NCBI RefSeq assembly: GCF_004217135.1
Contig: NZ_SHKK01000001.1
Span: 5,890,001-5,954,000 of the forward strand
Reading direction: 5' to 3'
From: Micromonospora violae
Lineage (GTDB): Bacteria; Actinomycetota; Actinomycetes; Mycobacteriales; Micromonosporaceae
DNA length: 64,000 bases
The notes beneath the pieces were generated by a model. The model made no database searches, had not been told where the DNA came from, and worked only from the letters and a program-made list of their open reading frames with translations. The translations under genes and the position numbers were made by a program. Position 1 is the first letter of the stretch. Each line of letters starts with the position of its first letter. Shown here one piece after another: positions 8,703 to 15,306 of the stretch.

Positions 8703-9080
8703 ATGCACCCCGTACTGAGTGAGTATGTGAAGCGGGCCGGCTTTGACGAGGCCCGTTCGCGCCGCATGGTCAACGGATTGCGTGTCCTGCAGGAGATCGC
8801 AGCTAAGGGCGACCAGCCGATCACGTACGCAGTCTTCGCCGAGAAGTTGCAGCCCGGCCTCGCGCCGCTGGCGACCGGCGCGATCTTGGAGGACATCGGC
8901 GTTTTTTGCAATCAAGCGGGGTGGCCGAACGTCACCTGTTTCGTCGTCTCCGCTACCACTGGTGAGTGCTCGAACGGATTTACCAAGATCTCCAGTGAGA
9001 GCCCCATGGTTGCCCGCGATGCCGCCTGGTTCGCCTACGCGGTCTACAAAAGCGCGCCACACGTTGATGACGAGATCTGA
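8703..9080 (+). CDS. Hypothetical protein (125 aa)
   Basis: Start ATG 8703 is preceded by GGAGG at 8693-8697. The protein begins MHPVLSEYVKRAGFDEARSR and has a balanced composition with helical segments and VTCFVVSATTGECSNGF in the middle, unlike an antisense shadow. It resembles small proteins found in actinobacterial accessory regions, but I cannot name a family. It follows the GntR gene by 52 bases and could be co-transcribed. Confidence 0.6.
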   Translation: MHPVLSEYVKRAGFDEARSRRMVNGLRVLQEIAAKGDQPITYAVFAEKLQPGLAPLATGAILEDIGVFCNQAGWPNVTCFVVSATTGECSNGFTKISSESPMVARDAAWFAYAVYKSAPHVDDEI

Positions 9081-9398
9081 CTTGGTCCGGGCAAGTTGGC
9101 CGACGAGACCTCACGGCCACTCCCTGGACTGGCTTGACCCTTCGTCCCGAACTCGCGGCGGTTGATTCTGGTGCAGTTCCGCCGAAGGTCAAGCGGGCTG
9201 CAGCAGTCGGAAGCGGTGGGGTGTGGCCGTCCTGGTGAGGCGCTCTGGGGTCGGCATGCCCGGAGCGCGCGTCCCCTGTTGGCAGACCCCTACGACTGCG
9301 ACCGGGGCGTCGCGCATCCCCGACGGGTCAGCCACTCCGCCAACGTCTGGCGGGCGCAGGACCAGCCTGCACCTCCGCAAGGACTGCGATCATGAGGC
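9081..9398. other. Region with no supported gene
   Basis: 318 bases. The open frames here lack ribosome sites and have shadow-like composition. No repeat or RNA gene recognised. The region sits just left of the decayed AICE end. Confidence 0.45.
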
Positions 9399-9680
9399 AT
9401 GACTCTGCCCCTCCCTCATGGCTGGACCTTGGAGCGCATCCGCCATGTATCTGGGTCCAAAACTGCCGTCGTTTTACCAGCAAACCAACCTGCGGCAGTC
9501 TGGCGGCCAGGCTCGGGCTTCAACCCGATCTTGCCGGACCTCGTACTAGGCTTCAGCGGTCTTTGCCTCGCTCATGTAGCCGATGACGGCTGGTACATGG
9601 GCAGCATTAATGCTGATGGTTCTCTGTCCTGTTGGGCATACTACGGCGAGGACCTTTACGAGGCCCTGCGCGGCCTCTAG
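9399..9680 (+). CDS. Hypothetical protein (93 aa), possibly a fragment
   Basis: Reads MTLPLPHGWTLERIR and later DDGWYMGSINADGSLSCW, a plausible globular composition. AAGGA lies 15 bases upstream and GAGG directly abuts the ATG, so translation signals are poor. Its stop falls exactly where the rep relic becomes recognisable, so this may be the right-hand remainder of a gene truncated by a deletion. No family recognised. Confidence 0.4.
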   Translation: MTLPLPHGWTLERIRHVSGSKTAVVLPANQPAAVWRPGSGFNPILPDLVLGFSGLCLAHVADDGWYMGSINADGSLSCWAYYGEDLYEALRGL

Positions 9681-9942
9681 CCAGTACACGGCTCGCCTGC
9701 TATCCCGCCGCTACTCACTTATCTTCGGCCTGCTCCGCGACACCCGCACTACCCATCGACGCGAAGAGGACGACGGACCGTCAGACACGATCACCGTTGG
9801 CGCTCTCACCTACATCGGGTTCGGCTGCCTGACCGAAGGTGACGCACTGCTAGCCAACACCGCCGCGAGGCAGCGACGCGAGAGCAGGCGCGTCGGTCGA
9901 GAAGAACTTGCCCACGAGGCGTGGCTGGGGGTGGCCGCATGA
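9679..9942 (+). pseudogene. C-terminal relic of an AICE replication initiator (Rep)
   Basis: The frame ending at TGA 9940-9942 aligns to the C-terminus of the intact Rep in this window. SRRYSLIFGLLRDTR matches the intact SRAFSVTLGFLRLQR segment, and GDALLANTAA is identical in both. It ends RREELAHEAWL-like, as in other AICE Reps. Everything upstream, including the catalytic HUH part, is missing, and there is no start. It is followed by an ATGA overlap into an excisionase-like start, the usual rep-xis arrangement. Confidence 0.75.
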
Positions 9943-10001
9943 GCCGAAACCACACCCCGCGTTGGTACTTGCCCGCCGAGGTCGCCGTACTGCTCGGAAC
10001 C
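9939..10001 (+). pseudogene. N-terminal relic of an AICE excisionase
   Basis: From ATG 9939 the frame reads MSRNHTPRWYLPAEVAVLLG, the usual opening of a MerR/excisionase-type helix-turn-helix. It then loses similarity near 10,000, where the YoeB toxin gene's 3' end begins on the other strand. The truncation, together with absence of an integrase, shows this older element can no longer move. Confidence 0.65.
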
Positions 10002-10031
10002 GTCGGCGCTGCTGGCTCAGCGCCGGTCCGA

Positions 10032-10289
10032 CTACCGGTCGCCGTAGTGGTACCGGCAGGCGACGATTTCGACGTCGTCCTTGGTGATCCGATACACCAG
10101 CCGGTGTTCACGATCGATCCGGCGGGACCAGAAGCCGGCCAGCTCTCCCCGCAGGGGTTCCGGCTTGCCGATGCCCTCGTATCCGTTGCGCATCACGTCA
10201 GCGATGAGATCGTTGATGCGCTTGACCAGCTTTCGGTCGGTGTGGCTGAGGTACTGGCTCCAGGCCGTCGCGGTGAAGACGAGCCTCAC
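10032..10289 (-). CDS. yoeB: YoeB/Txe family mRNA-interferase toxin
   Basis: 85 residues with the RelE-like fold signature of YoeB: KLVKRINDLIADV helix, GKPEPLRGELAGFWSRRID, REHRLVYRI, and the C-terminal CRYHYGDR with the catalytic His-Tyr pair. Members cut mRNA at the ribosomal A site. It overlaps the antitoxin gene by four bases. All family residues appear intact, so it is probably active. It lies between the relic AICE and the tRNA-derived att repeat. Confidence 0.92.
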   Translation of the reverse strand: MRLVFTATAWSQYLSHTDRKLVKRINDLIADVMRNGYEGIGKPEPLRGELAGFWSRRIDREHRLVYRITKDDVEIVACRYHYGDR

Positions 10290-10561
10290 GCGACGTCCCG
10301 CACGGTGGCCGGGTCGATCAGGTCCCGCTCGGCCGCGTCACCGTCCTCAAGCTCGGCGATCGATCGGCGTAGGGCTGCGGCGTTGGCCGGGTTGCGCAGG
10401 AGATACTCGGTTTCCTTCATCGCCTCGTACTCGGCAAGCGGGACAATGACCACCGGTTCGTGGCCCGACCGGGTCACCACCACTTCCTCCGCGTCGTTGA
10501 TGACGCTGTCGAGTTCGGCGGCCAGGTTCTGGCGTAGTTGGGTGAAGTTCACGGTCCGCAT
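10286..10561 (-). CDS. yefM: YefM/Phd family antitoxin
   Basis: 91 residues from ATG 10561, with GGAGG six bases upstream; a longer frame start at 10636 is not supported. MRTVNFTQLRQNL and the VVVTRSGHEPVVIVPLAEYEAMKETEYLL segment are typical of the Phd/YefM DNA-binding fold. The acidic C-terminus (LEDGDAAERDL) is the expected toxin-neutralising tail. It is the upstream partner of yoeB and presumably represses the pair. Confidence 0.92.
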   Translation of the reverse strand: MRTVNFTQLRQNLAAELDSVINDAEEVVVTRSGHEPVVIVPLAEYEAMKETEYLLRNPANAAALRRSIAELEDGDAAERDLIDPATVRDVA

Positions 10562-10662
10562 GACGACCTCCAGGTCAGGTACAGAAAACTGTACCTCGGG
10601 CGGGCGCCGTTGCCCCACTCGTGACCGATGCCGCATCTCGCTGCTGTACGCGCCGTGCTGAC

Positions 10663-10689
10663 AAAAACAGCGGCCCTACAAGGGGCCGC
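10663..10689 (-). terminator. Intrinsic terminator formerly serving the tRNA-Lys gene
   Basis: Read on the minus strand, GCGGCCC (10689-10683) pairs with GGGCCGC (10676-10670) and is followed by TTTTT (10667-10663). It lies just after the displaced tRNA 3' end at 10699-10733, so it looks like the original tRNA-Lys terminator, now about 13.4 kb from the functional tRNA gene. Confidence 0.7.
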
Positions 10690-10698
10690 CGAGCTGCA

Positions 10699-10733
10699 AG
10701 AGAGTGGGCCGCCAGGGACTCGAACCCTGAACC
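10699..10733. repeat. attL: displaced 3' end of tRNA-Lys
   Basis: These 35 bases are identical to 24030-24064, which include the T-arm and acceptor 3' half of tRNA-Lys(TTT). Identity stops at both sides (10698 a versus 24029 t; 10734 c versus 24065 t). This marks the left end of the integrated element. Confidence 0.9.
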
Positions 10734-11295
10734 CCTCCCGTGCCGGATTGATCATGGCGAATCGGGCGGATCGACACTCTGACCTGGGCGAAGTCTTCCG
10801 ATGTCTGACAGCCGTTTACAGCTCTTCTCGGCCTCAGATGTGCCGGATCTGTGCCGGACGATCATGTCCTCGGACTCGTCGTTGTCCTGCCTCCAGGCTG
10901 TCCGACGGTGGCCCAAGCCCTGAACTGCGGTGCCGGTCGGCTGCGGTCGACGGAGTTCGCCTGGCTACCTGTCGAGACCAACGGTGCCAGGCACGGTCGC
11001 CGTCAGGTCCGACAGGGCTTGCCGGTTCAGGGCGCGCGCCATATGAACTAGACGATCCTCTAGCCGTGGGTGCAGCTCTCATCCATAAAGATCCGCTAGC
11101 CATCTTGTCCGATCGACTGCATCAACTAGTAGGGACACGCCTTGGCCTACTCGGCTGAGTCTTTCGGCTGTCTAGGCCATCAGCAGCATGGGGTTGGACA
11201 CTCAGCGTCTCATCGACCAAGCTGTCAGTTATGCCTCGGCCGTGGTCTAGCTCACGCCCTCAGGTCCGGTCCTGCGCCCCTCGGGAAGTTGGATC
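10734..11295. other. Left-end non-coding region of the AICE with Int arm-type repeats
   Basis: 562 bases without a supported gene; the only long frame crosses the att site. TGTGCCGGA occurs at 10839-10847 and 10850-10858, an 11-base spacing matching a similar TTGTGCCC pair beside attR. These are candidate integrase arm sites. Confidence 0.5.
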
Positions 11296-11646
11296 ATGAC
11301 CCGGAAGTGGGACTTTTACCGGGCCGCTGGAGGGGGAGACCCTGTGCGTAAGGAGATCCTCAAATCAAGACTTACGAAGGCTGAGGCTGCCAAGGTCCAA
11401 GCCATCATGGACCGAGTGGCTGAGGGGCGCACTCGCCCCGGCGATGTCAAGCCGCTGCGCGACGGTGTGCTTGAGGTGCGTATCCGGGTGGGTGACCGCC
11501 GCCTCAGGCTGGCGTTTGCGGAGGGGACGGACAGCCTCGTCCTCCTGGCGCTCCACTTCTTCCAGAAGCAGCAGCAGAACGAGAGCCGCCACGTCGAGGT
11601 CGCTGTAGATCGTTTTCGTGACTGGAAGTCACGACACGGCGGGTAG
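11296..11646 (+). CDS. higB: HigB/RelE-type toxin of a toxin-antitoxin-chaperone module
   Basis: 116 residues of the RelE superfamily, Gp49/HigB-like branch. WDFYRAAGGGDPVRKEI is the usual opening. VKPLRDGVLEVRI and DRRLRLAFAEG carry the conserved basic core, and LLALHFFQKQ precedes a C-terminal helix. Such toxins cut translated mRNA. It precedes its antitoxin, the reverse of the classic order but normal for HigBA. A dyad operator and the antitoxin start follow the stop by 7 and 54 bases. It is cargo at the left end of the AICE. Confidence 0.85.
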   Translation: MTRKWDFYRAAGGGDPVRKEILKSRLTKAEAAKVQAIMDRVAEGRTRPGDVKPLRDGVLEVRIRVGDRRLRLAFAEGTDSLVLLALHFFQKQQQNESRHVEVAVDRFRDWKSRHGG

Positions 11647-11652
11647 TGCGAT

Positions 11653-11670
11653 TATCGCTTATAGGCGATA
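11653..11670. promoter_or_regulatory. Dyad operator between toxin and antitoxin
   Basis: TATCGCTTATAGGCGATA is a near-perfect 18-base palindrome (arms TATCGC/GCGATA) located 7 bases after the toxin stop and 30 before the antitoxin ATG. It likely controls a separate antitoxin-chaperone promoter; binding by HigA is inferred. Confidence 0.6.
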
Positions 11671-11700
11671 CGCTAGCGGCCAACCAAGGGGAGCCAAGAC

Positions 11701-12093
11701 ATGGGGAACGAACTTTTCGATCTTCTCGGACTGGATCCGGACAATCCTCGCGTTCGGGCTATGCTCGAAGACGCTAAGGGTGTCGAACGCCTGGTCGACA
11801 CACTTGTTGGCCTGAGGGTTCGCCAGGGCCTCACCCAGGCCGATGTGGCCAGCGAGATGGAAACAACGCAATCAGCCGTATCGAGATTTGAACGATCGGG
11901 TGGAGATCCGCGACTTTCGACCGTCCAGCGCTATGCGAGGGCAACCGGCGGTCGACTGCGGATGATGGTGGAGGTGACCCGCCCCGCCGCGTCCTGGGAG
12001 GCGAGCTTCCACATTCCCTCTCCGGTCGACAGTGACATAGATGAAACGGACAGTCCGACGGAGCTGTGTCCCGTAATTGAACTGGCGTCATGA
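11701..12093 (+). CDS. higA: HigA-type XRE antitoxin with C-terminal extension
   Basis: 130 residues. Residues 37-90 are a Cro/C1 helix-turn-helix (RQGLTQADVASEMETTQSAV, then RFERSGGDPRLSTVQRYA). Residues 95-130 form an extra tail (SWEASFHIPSPVDSD) beyond the minimal antitoxin. In mycobacterial toxin-antitoxin-chaperone systems a comparable C-terminal chaperone-addiction segment binds a SecB-like chaperone, and the next gene here looks like one. AAGGGGAG lies upstream of the ATG. It overlaps the next gene by four bases. Confidence 0.85.
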   Translation: MGNELFDLLGLDPDNPRVRAMLEDAKGVERLVDTLVGLRVRQGLTQADVASEMETTQSAVSRFERSGGDPRLSTVQRYARATGGRLRMMVEVTRPAASWEASFHIPSPVDSDIDETDSPTELCPVIELAS

Positions 12094-12572
12094 CCTCAAA
12101 AACTGTCTCCAGTTTCGCTGAGTTCATCACTCTACTCAGCCTTAAAAACGTGCGCGTGTATGAGGTGTCGGCGCGGCGGCGTGACGGTTTCGACACGGAG
12201 GAAGTCCCCGTTGATGACGGTTTCTCGGATCTGCACGTGCAGCAGGGGATATCGGACGAGGGTTTCACGTTCCGCGCTCGAATCGAGATCCGTAGCGAGC
12301 GGGCAATAATAAGAAGTGACGTCGCAGCGATTTTCGAAGTAGCTGAGGAGATCAGCAGACCGCCTAACGAGGTTCTTGATGAGTTTGCTCACGAGGCCGG
12401 CTTGCCGGCAACAATGCCTTATCTTCGCGTTTATGTGCAGCAAGCGGCGCGACTAATTGGGGTGTCGGCTCCGTTGATCAAACACTACTGGGGCAGCGAG
12501 ATGCGGCAACTTGAGATGCGTCATGATAAGCCTCAGGACGATGAAGAGGATCCCGAGATGTTGGGTCAGTAG
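12090..12572 (+). CDS. SecB-like chaperone of a HigBA-linked TAC module
   Basis: 160 residues. The second half follows the SecB pattern. A strand pair (FTFRARIEIRSE, then IRSDVAAIFEVAEE) leads to a helix and the segment TMPYLRVYVQQAARLIGV followed by SAPLI, which parallels the FPYARECITSMVSRG region of SecB. The ATG overlaps the HigA stop by four bases, the tight coupling expected of a chaperone needed to stabilise its antitoxin. A charged tail (DEEDPE) ends the protein. The identification rests on pattern and context; a plain hypothetical remains possible. Confidence 0.65.
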   Translation: MTSKTVSSFAEFITLLSLKNVRVYEVSARRRDGFDTEEVPVDDGFSDLHVQQGISDEGFTFRARIEIRSERAIIRSDVAAIFEVAEEISRPPNEVLDEFAHEAGLPATMPYLRVYVQQAARLIGVSAPLIKHYWGSEMRQLEMRHDKPQDDEEDPEMLGQ

Positions 12573-12600
12573 GTTCACGGTGACACTGCCTGTCTTTAGT

Positions 12601-12739
12601 CATCCCGTCGGCCTTCGTCCGCACCTACGTGGAGTGGGTGGGGCCTGTCTGGCCAAGGTGGAGCACCCCACTGTCTGAACGACCTTGGCCAGACAGGCCC
12701 CAGCTGCTCGGCTTTGCCCGGACGAAGGTTGTCGGGATG
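12601..12739. repeat. Nested 139-base inverted repeat
   Basis: A perfect 21-base inverted repeat (12639-12659 with 12682-12702, loop 22) sits inside outer arms CATCCCG/CGGGATG (12601-12607, 12733-12739) and CCTTCGTCCG/CGGACGAAGG (12612-12621, 12719-12728). It lies 28 bases after the chaperone gene. It could be a strong terminator, a structured RNA or a single-strand origin; no coding frame uses it. Confidence 0.75.
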
Positions 12740-12805
12740 ACACCGCCATCCCAGAGCGTCTGAGCGCCCCGCCGGAGGCACGGCCTGGTCGCCGCCTTCG
12801 ACATT

Positions 12806-12848
12806 GAAGCCCCGGATCTGCCACTCACTCGTGGCGGCCCGGGGCTTC
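12806..12848 (+). terminator. Hairpin terminator
   Basis: GAAGCCCCGG (12806-12815) pairs with CCGGGGCTTC (12839-12848), inner TGCCAC/GTGGCG adds pairing, and TTCGTGTTT follows. It probably ends transcription from the toxin-antitoxin-chaperone module. Confidence 0.6.
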
Positions 12849-13160
12849 TTCGTGTTTCGCACCGCCGGCGGGGCTGCAACCGTTCGGGGTGCGCCCGTGC
12901 GCTTGCGCTAAGGGCGCGGGGTCCCCGATCGGCGGCCCGTTTGGGTCGGCCCCTGGTCGGCGGTGCGAGCGGCCTGCGAAGCGGGCCGCCTTGATCTCGT
13001 ACAGAAAGTTCTCACAGAGGTACCACTTGGGGCAGACCTTACCCTGTCGCCGGCTACCTCGGCACGCTGATCCGTAATAGAATACGGGTGGCCAAAAAGA
13101 AGTACGGCTAGAGTTGCGTACATGAGTCGTGACTCTCGGTTGATCAGAAAGGTTGGCTGC
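12849..13160. promoter_or_regulatory. Non-coding stretch with promoter for the ABM/XRE pair
   Basis: 312 bases, no supported gene. GTAC at 13102-13105 and 13118-13121 bracket GGCTAGAGTTGC, whose TAGAGT could be a -10. The same GTACGG(G)CTAG string recurs before the transfer operon (14779-14790), suggesting shared control. Confidence 0.4.
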
Positions 13161-13478
13161 ATGTTTGCCCTAGTGGTGCGATTCGATCTCAAAGACGAGG
13201 AGAGCGCTCAAGCGTTTGACGCGCTTGTCGCCGAGACTGGGATTCAGATCCGTGCTCAAGAACCGGGGACGCTGATCTACGCCACGCATTCTGTCGAGGG
13301 TGCGCCGCTCGCCCGAGTCTTCTACGAGTGCTACGCCGACCGAGAAGCATTCGAGGCGCACGAGGTGCAGCATCACGTGATCCGCTTCCACAAGGAGCGC
13401 GAACCGTACACGCAGGACGCGCGGGTTGAGTTCCTAACGCCCGGGCCTAGCAAGGGCCTCGGTTCACTGAATGCCTGA
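13161..13478 (+). CDS. ABM-fold (quinol monooxygenase-like) small protein
   Basis: 105 residues from ATG 13161 with AGAAAGG 8 bases upstream; an upstream ATG at 13122 is possible but lacks a site. MFALVVRFDLKDEESAQAFD, EPGTLIYATHSVEG and FYECYADREAFEAHEV give the ferredoxin-like antibiotic-biosynthesis-monooxygenase pattern. Such proteins oxidise quinone-type substrates without cofactor or merely bind small molecules. It overlaps the XRE-TPR gene by 8 bases, so the pair is one unit; an AICE-borne sensor role is possible but unproven. Confidence 0.75.
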   Translation: MFALVVRFDLKDEESAQAFDALVAETGIQIRAQEPGTLIYATHSVEGAPLARVFYECYADREAFEAHEVQHHVIRFHKEREPYTQDARVEFLTPGPSKGLGSLNA

Positions 13479-14667
13479 CAGCAACGAGCAAGGTCGACTT
13501 ATAGCTACGCGGCGGCAGAAGCGTGGGCTTTCTCAGCGTGAGTTCGCCGAGATGATCGGACGGTCTGAGGCTTGGCTTTCGCAGGTCGAGCGTGGGGTAC
13601 GTTCGATCGATCGGGTCTCCATCTTGGAGCGGATTGCGGGTGCGCTCGGCATCCCAATGGCCGAACTAGCCCCGGGCACTGCGGATCCGGAGAACGCCGA
13701 GGTCCCCTCGGCGGCTGCCGCCCTACGTTCGGTGCTAAGCACCAGCTACCTCATGGCCGCGATCCTCGGCAAGGACCGAGAGCTTCCCCTGCCCCAGACG
13801 GCCGAGCGAGCCGAGCTGTGCTGGACGTACGCACACGCCGCCCGTTACGAAGACCTAGCCGAGCTGCTGCGGGGCCTCCTGCCGGATTTGGAGAGAGCAA
13901 CACGATCCGCCACAGGCGAGGTGCGAAAGACGTACCTCACCGAGCTGGCGTCGGCATACCACGCCCTCTCAGCCGCACTATCGAAGCTTGGCCAGCATGA
14001 AGCGGCCTGGGTCGCAACCGATCGAGCGCTGCTCGTTGCCGAGCAGGTCGGAGACCCGCTATTGGTCGCCGCTGGAACGTTCCGCCTCGCCCTGGTGTTT
14101 CAGGGCGGACGGCAATTCGAACAGGTTATAAGCGCTGCATCGTCGTCCGCGGCAGCGCTTGAGCCCGAGGCATCGGCGGACAAGCCGGCGGCCGTGTCGC
14201 TGTTCGGCGCACTGAACCTGCAACTGGCTGTGGCCTCTGCACGGATGGGAGACGACCAAAGGGCTCAGGAGTATCTTGCAGTTGCGCGAGAGGCAGCCCA
14301 GCTCCTAGGGGTCGACCGCAACGATTACGAGACCGAGTTCGGCCCCACCAATGTCCAGCTACACGAGGTCGCGGTGGCAGTCGAACTCGGCGACGCCGGG
14401 TCTGCGCTCCGGACGGCGGAGCGGATCGACCCGTCCGTCCTATCGTCTGAGCGACAGGCTCGGCTCCTCATGTACGTGGCACAAGCCTGGACTCAACGCC
14501 GCAGGGTCTCGGAGGCGGTCGATGCGCTTGAGCAGGCCGAGGCGCTGACCCCGGAGCAGGTCAAGGGACACCCGGTGGTCGAGACCATGGTTTCCGACCT
14601 TCTACGGATGGAGCTCACCCCTTCTGACCGACTCGCAGCCTTGGCGCGCCGCGTAGGAGTGGCCTAG
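13471..14667 (+). CDS. XRE regulator with TPR-like sensor region
   Basis: 398 residues. Residues 8-65 are a helix-turn-helix (RQKRGLSQREFAEMIGRSEA, then WLSQVERGVRS). Residues 100-390 are helical repeats of TPR character (YHALSAALSKLGQHEAAWVA; VASARMGDDQRAQEYLAVAR; AVDALEQAEALTPEQ). This architecture resembles peptide- or ligand-responsive regulators. It is the only stand-alone DNA-binding regulator of the element apart from HigA and Xis, so it is a candidate binder of the GTAC-rich and GACACGTACGTGTC sites. Terminator at 14695-14723. Confidence 0.85.
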   Translation: MPDSNEQGRLIATRRQKRGLSQREFAEMIGRSEAWLSQVERGVRSIDRVSILERIAGALGIPMAELAPGTADPENAEVPSAAAALRSVLSTSYLMAAILGKDRELPLPQTAERAELCWTYAHAARYEDLAELLRGLLPDLERATRSATGEVRKTYLTELASAYHALSAALSKLGQHEAAWVATDRALLVAEQVGDPLLVAAGTFRLALVFQGGRQFEQVISAASSSAAALEPEASADKPAAVSLFGALNLQLAVASARMGDDQRAQEYLAVAREAAQLLGVDRNDYETEFGPTNVQLHEVAVAVELGDAGSALRTAERIDPSVLSSERQARLLMYVAQAWTQRRRVSEAVDALEQAEALTPEQVKGHPVVETMVSDLLRMELTPSDRLAALARRVGVA

Positions 14668-14694
14668 CTAGCGTCACCCGTTCCGAACTGCACC

Positions 14695-14723
14695 GAAGGG
14701 CGTCCCACAGCGGGGCGCCCTTC
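14695..14723 (+). terminator. Hairpin terminator after the XRE-TPR gene
   Basis: GAAGGGCG (14695-14702) pairs with CGCCCTTC (14716-14723), with TTCGTG following. It separates the cargo unit from the transfer/replication block. Confidence 0.7.
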
Positions 14724-14751
14724 TTCGTGCCAAGATTCTGGTCGATGGCCC

Positions 14752-14792
14752 GTACTCAAGTACTAGACACGTACTTTTGTACGGGCTAGGCT
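14752..14792 (+). promoter_or_regulatory. GTAC-repeat promoter of the transfer block
   Basis: GTAC occurs at 14752, 14760, 14771 and 14779, i.e. two GTAC-N4-GTAC dyads 19 bases apart. GACACGTAC (14766-14774) is a half copy of the element palindrome. TAGGCT (14787-14792) is a possible -10. The ATG of the first gene is at 14854. Confidence 0.5.
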
Positions 14793-14853
14793 GATCCCAT
14801 AGAACACGGGCAATCGCTCAAGGTGAGCGAGCCCCAGTCGGAAGGAGTCAGTC

Positions 14854-15186
14854 ATGGGACGTCTGCTGCTGGACACCTCGCGGGTGTCGTACGAGGTCGC
14901 GGTGAACCCGGTTCCGAAGCTGGACCAGACGGGTCAGCAGAAGTTCGACCGGGAGACGAAGCAGCCGATGTGGGCGGTGCAGCTCTACGCCCTGTCGGAG
15001 GGAAGCGCGGAGGTCATCAACGTGACGGTGGTCAGCCCGGTGATGCCGGCGGTGGCTGTTCGTCAGCCGGTGGTTCCGATGGACCTGGAGGCGCTGCCCT
15101 GGGTCAACGACCGCGACGGCAAGGTCCGCTCCGGTGTCGCGTTCCGGGCGTCGGCGCTGACCGCGATGGAGACCGCCGCCGTCTAG
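14854..15186 (+). CDS. SCO3933-family AICE regulatory protein
   Basis: 110-residue protein of the type that heads the transfer/replication block of actinomycete elements. LLLDTSRVSYEVAVNPVPK, KFDRETKQPMWAVQLYAL and a strand-rich C-terminus (RSGVAFRASALTA) match the SCO3933-like pattern. These are sometimes annotated as activator of plasmid replication, integration and excision (Pra-like). GGAAGGAG lies before the ATG. Whether it activates or represses here cannot be told from sequence. Confidence 0.75.
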   Translation: MGRLLLDTSRVSYEVAVNPVPKLDQTGQQKFDRETKQPMWAVQLYALSEGSAEVINVTVVSPVMPAVAVRQPVVPMDLEALPWVNDRDGKVRSGVAFRASALTAMETAAV

Positions 15187-15225
15187 CGGCCGGTGTTCCT
15201 GTTCGGCTCCACAGAAGCGAGAGGT

Positions 15226-15271
15226 GGACACGGGGTCGCCGTTGATTGGCGTCGTCTGCGACCCCGCGTCC
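15226..15271 (+). terminator. Long hairpin between two AICE genes
   Basis: GGACACGGGGTCGC (15226-15239) pairs with GCGACCCCGCGTCC (15258-15271) with one wobble. It lies between the SCO3933-type gene and the membrane protein gene, so it could be a terminator or attenuator that lowers expression of the transfer genes. Confidence 0.5.
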
Positions 15272-15306
15272 TGTCCAACAAGGTCCCTAGGTAGGGAGGA
15301 CTTGTC

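Noticed and set aside
9162..9395. A 77-codon frame before the rep relic
   Set aside because: No ribosome site, shadow-like composition and no similarity recognised.
10628..11158. A 176-codon frame crossing attL
   Set aside because: It runs over the att repeat and terminator, lacks a ribosome site and matches no family; its last 40 codons look somewhat protein-like but are not enough to call.
12596..12862. Several overlapping minus-strand frames over the inverted repeat
   Set aside because: They are produced by the palindrome and terminator hairpins; no start signals.
12908..13192. Minus-strand frame upstream of the ABM gene
   Set aside because: Arg/Thr/Ser-rich, overlaps the promoter and the start of a better supported gene on the other strand.
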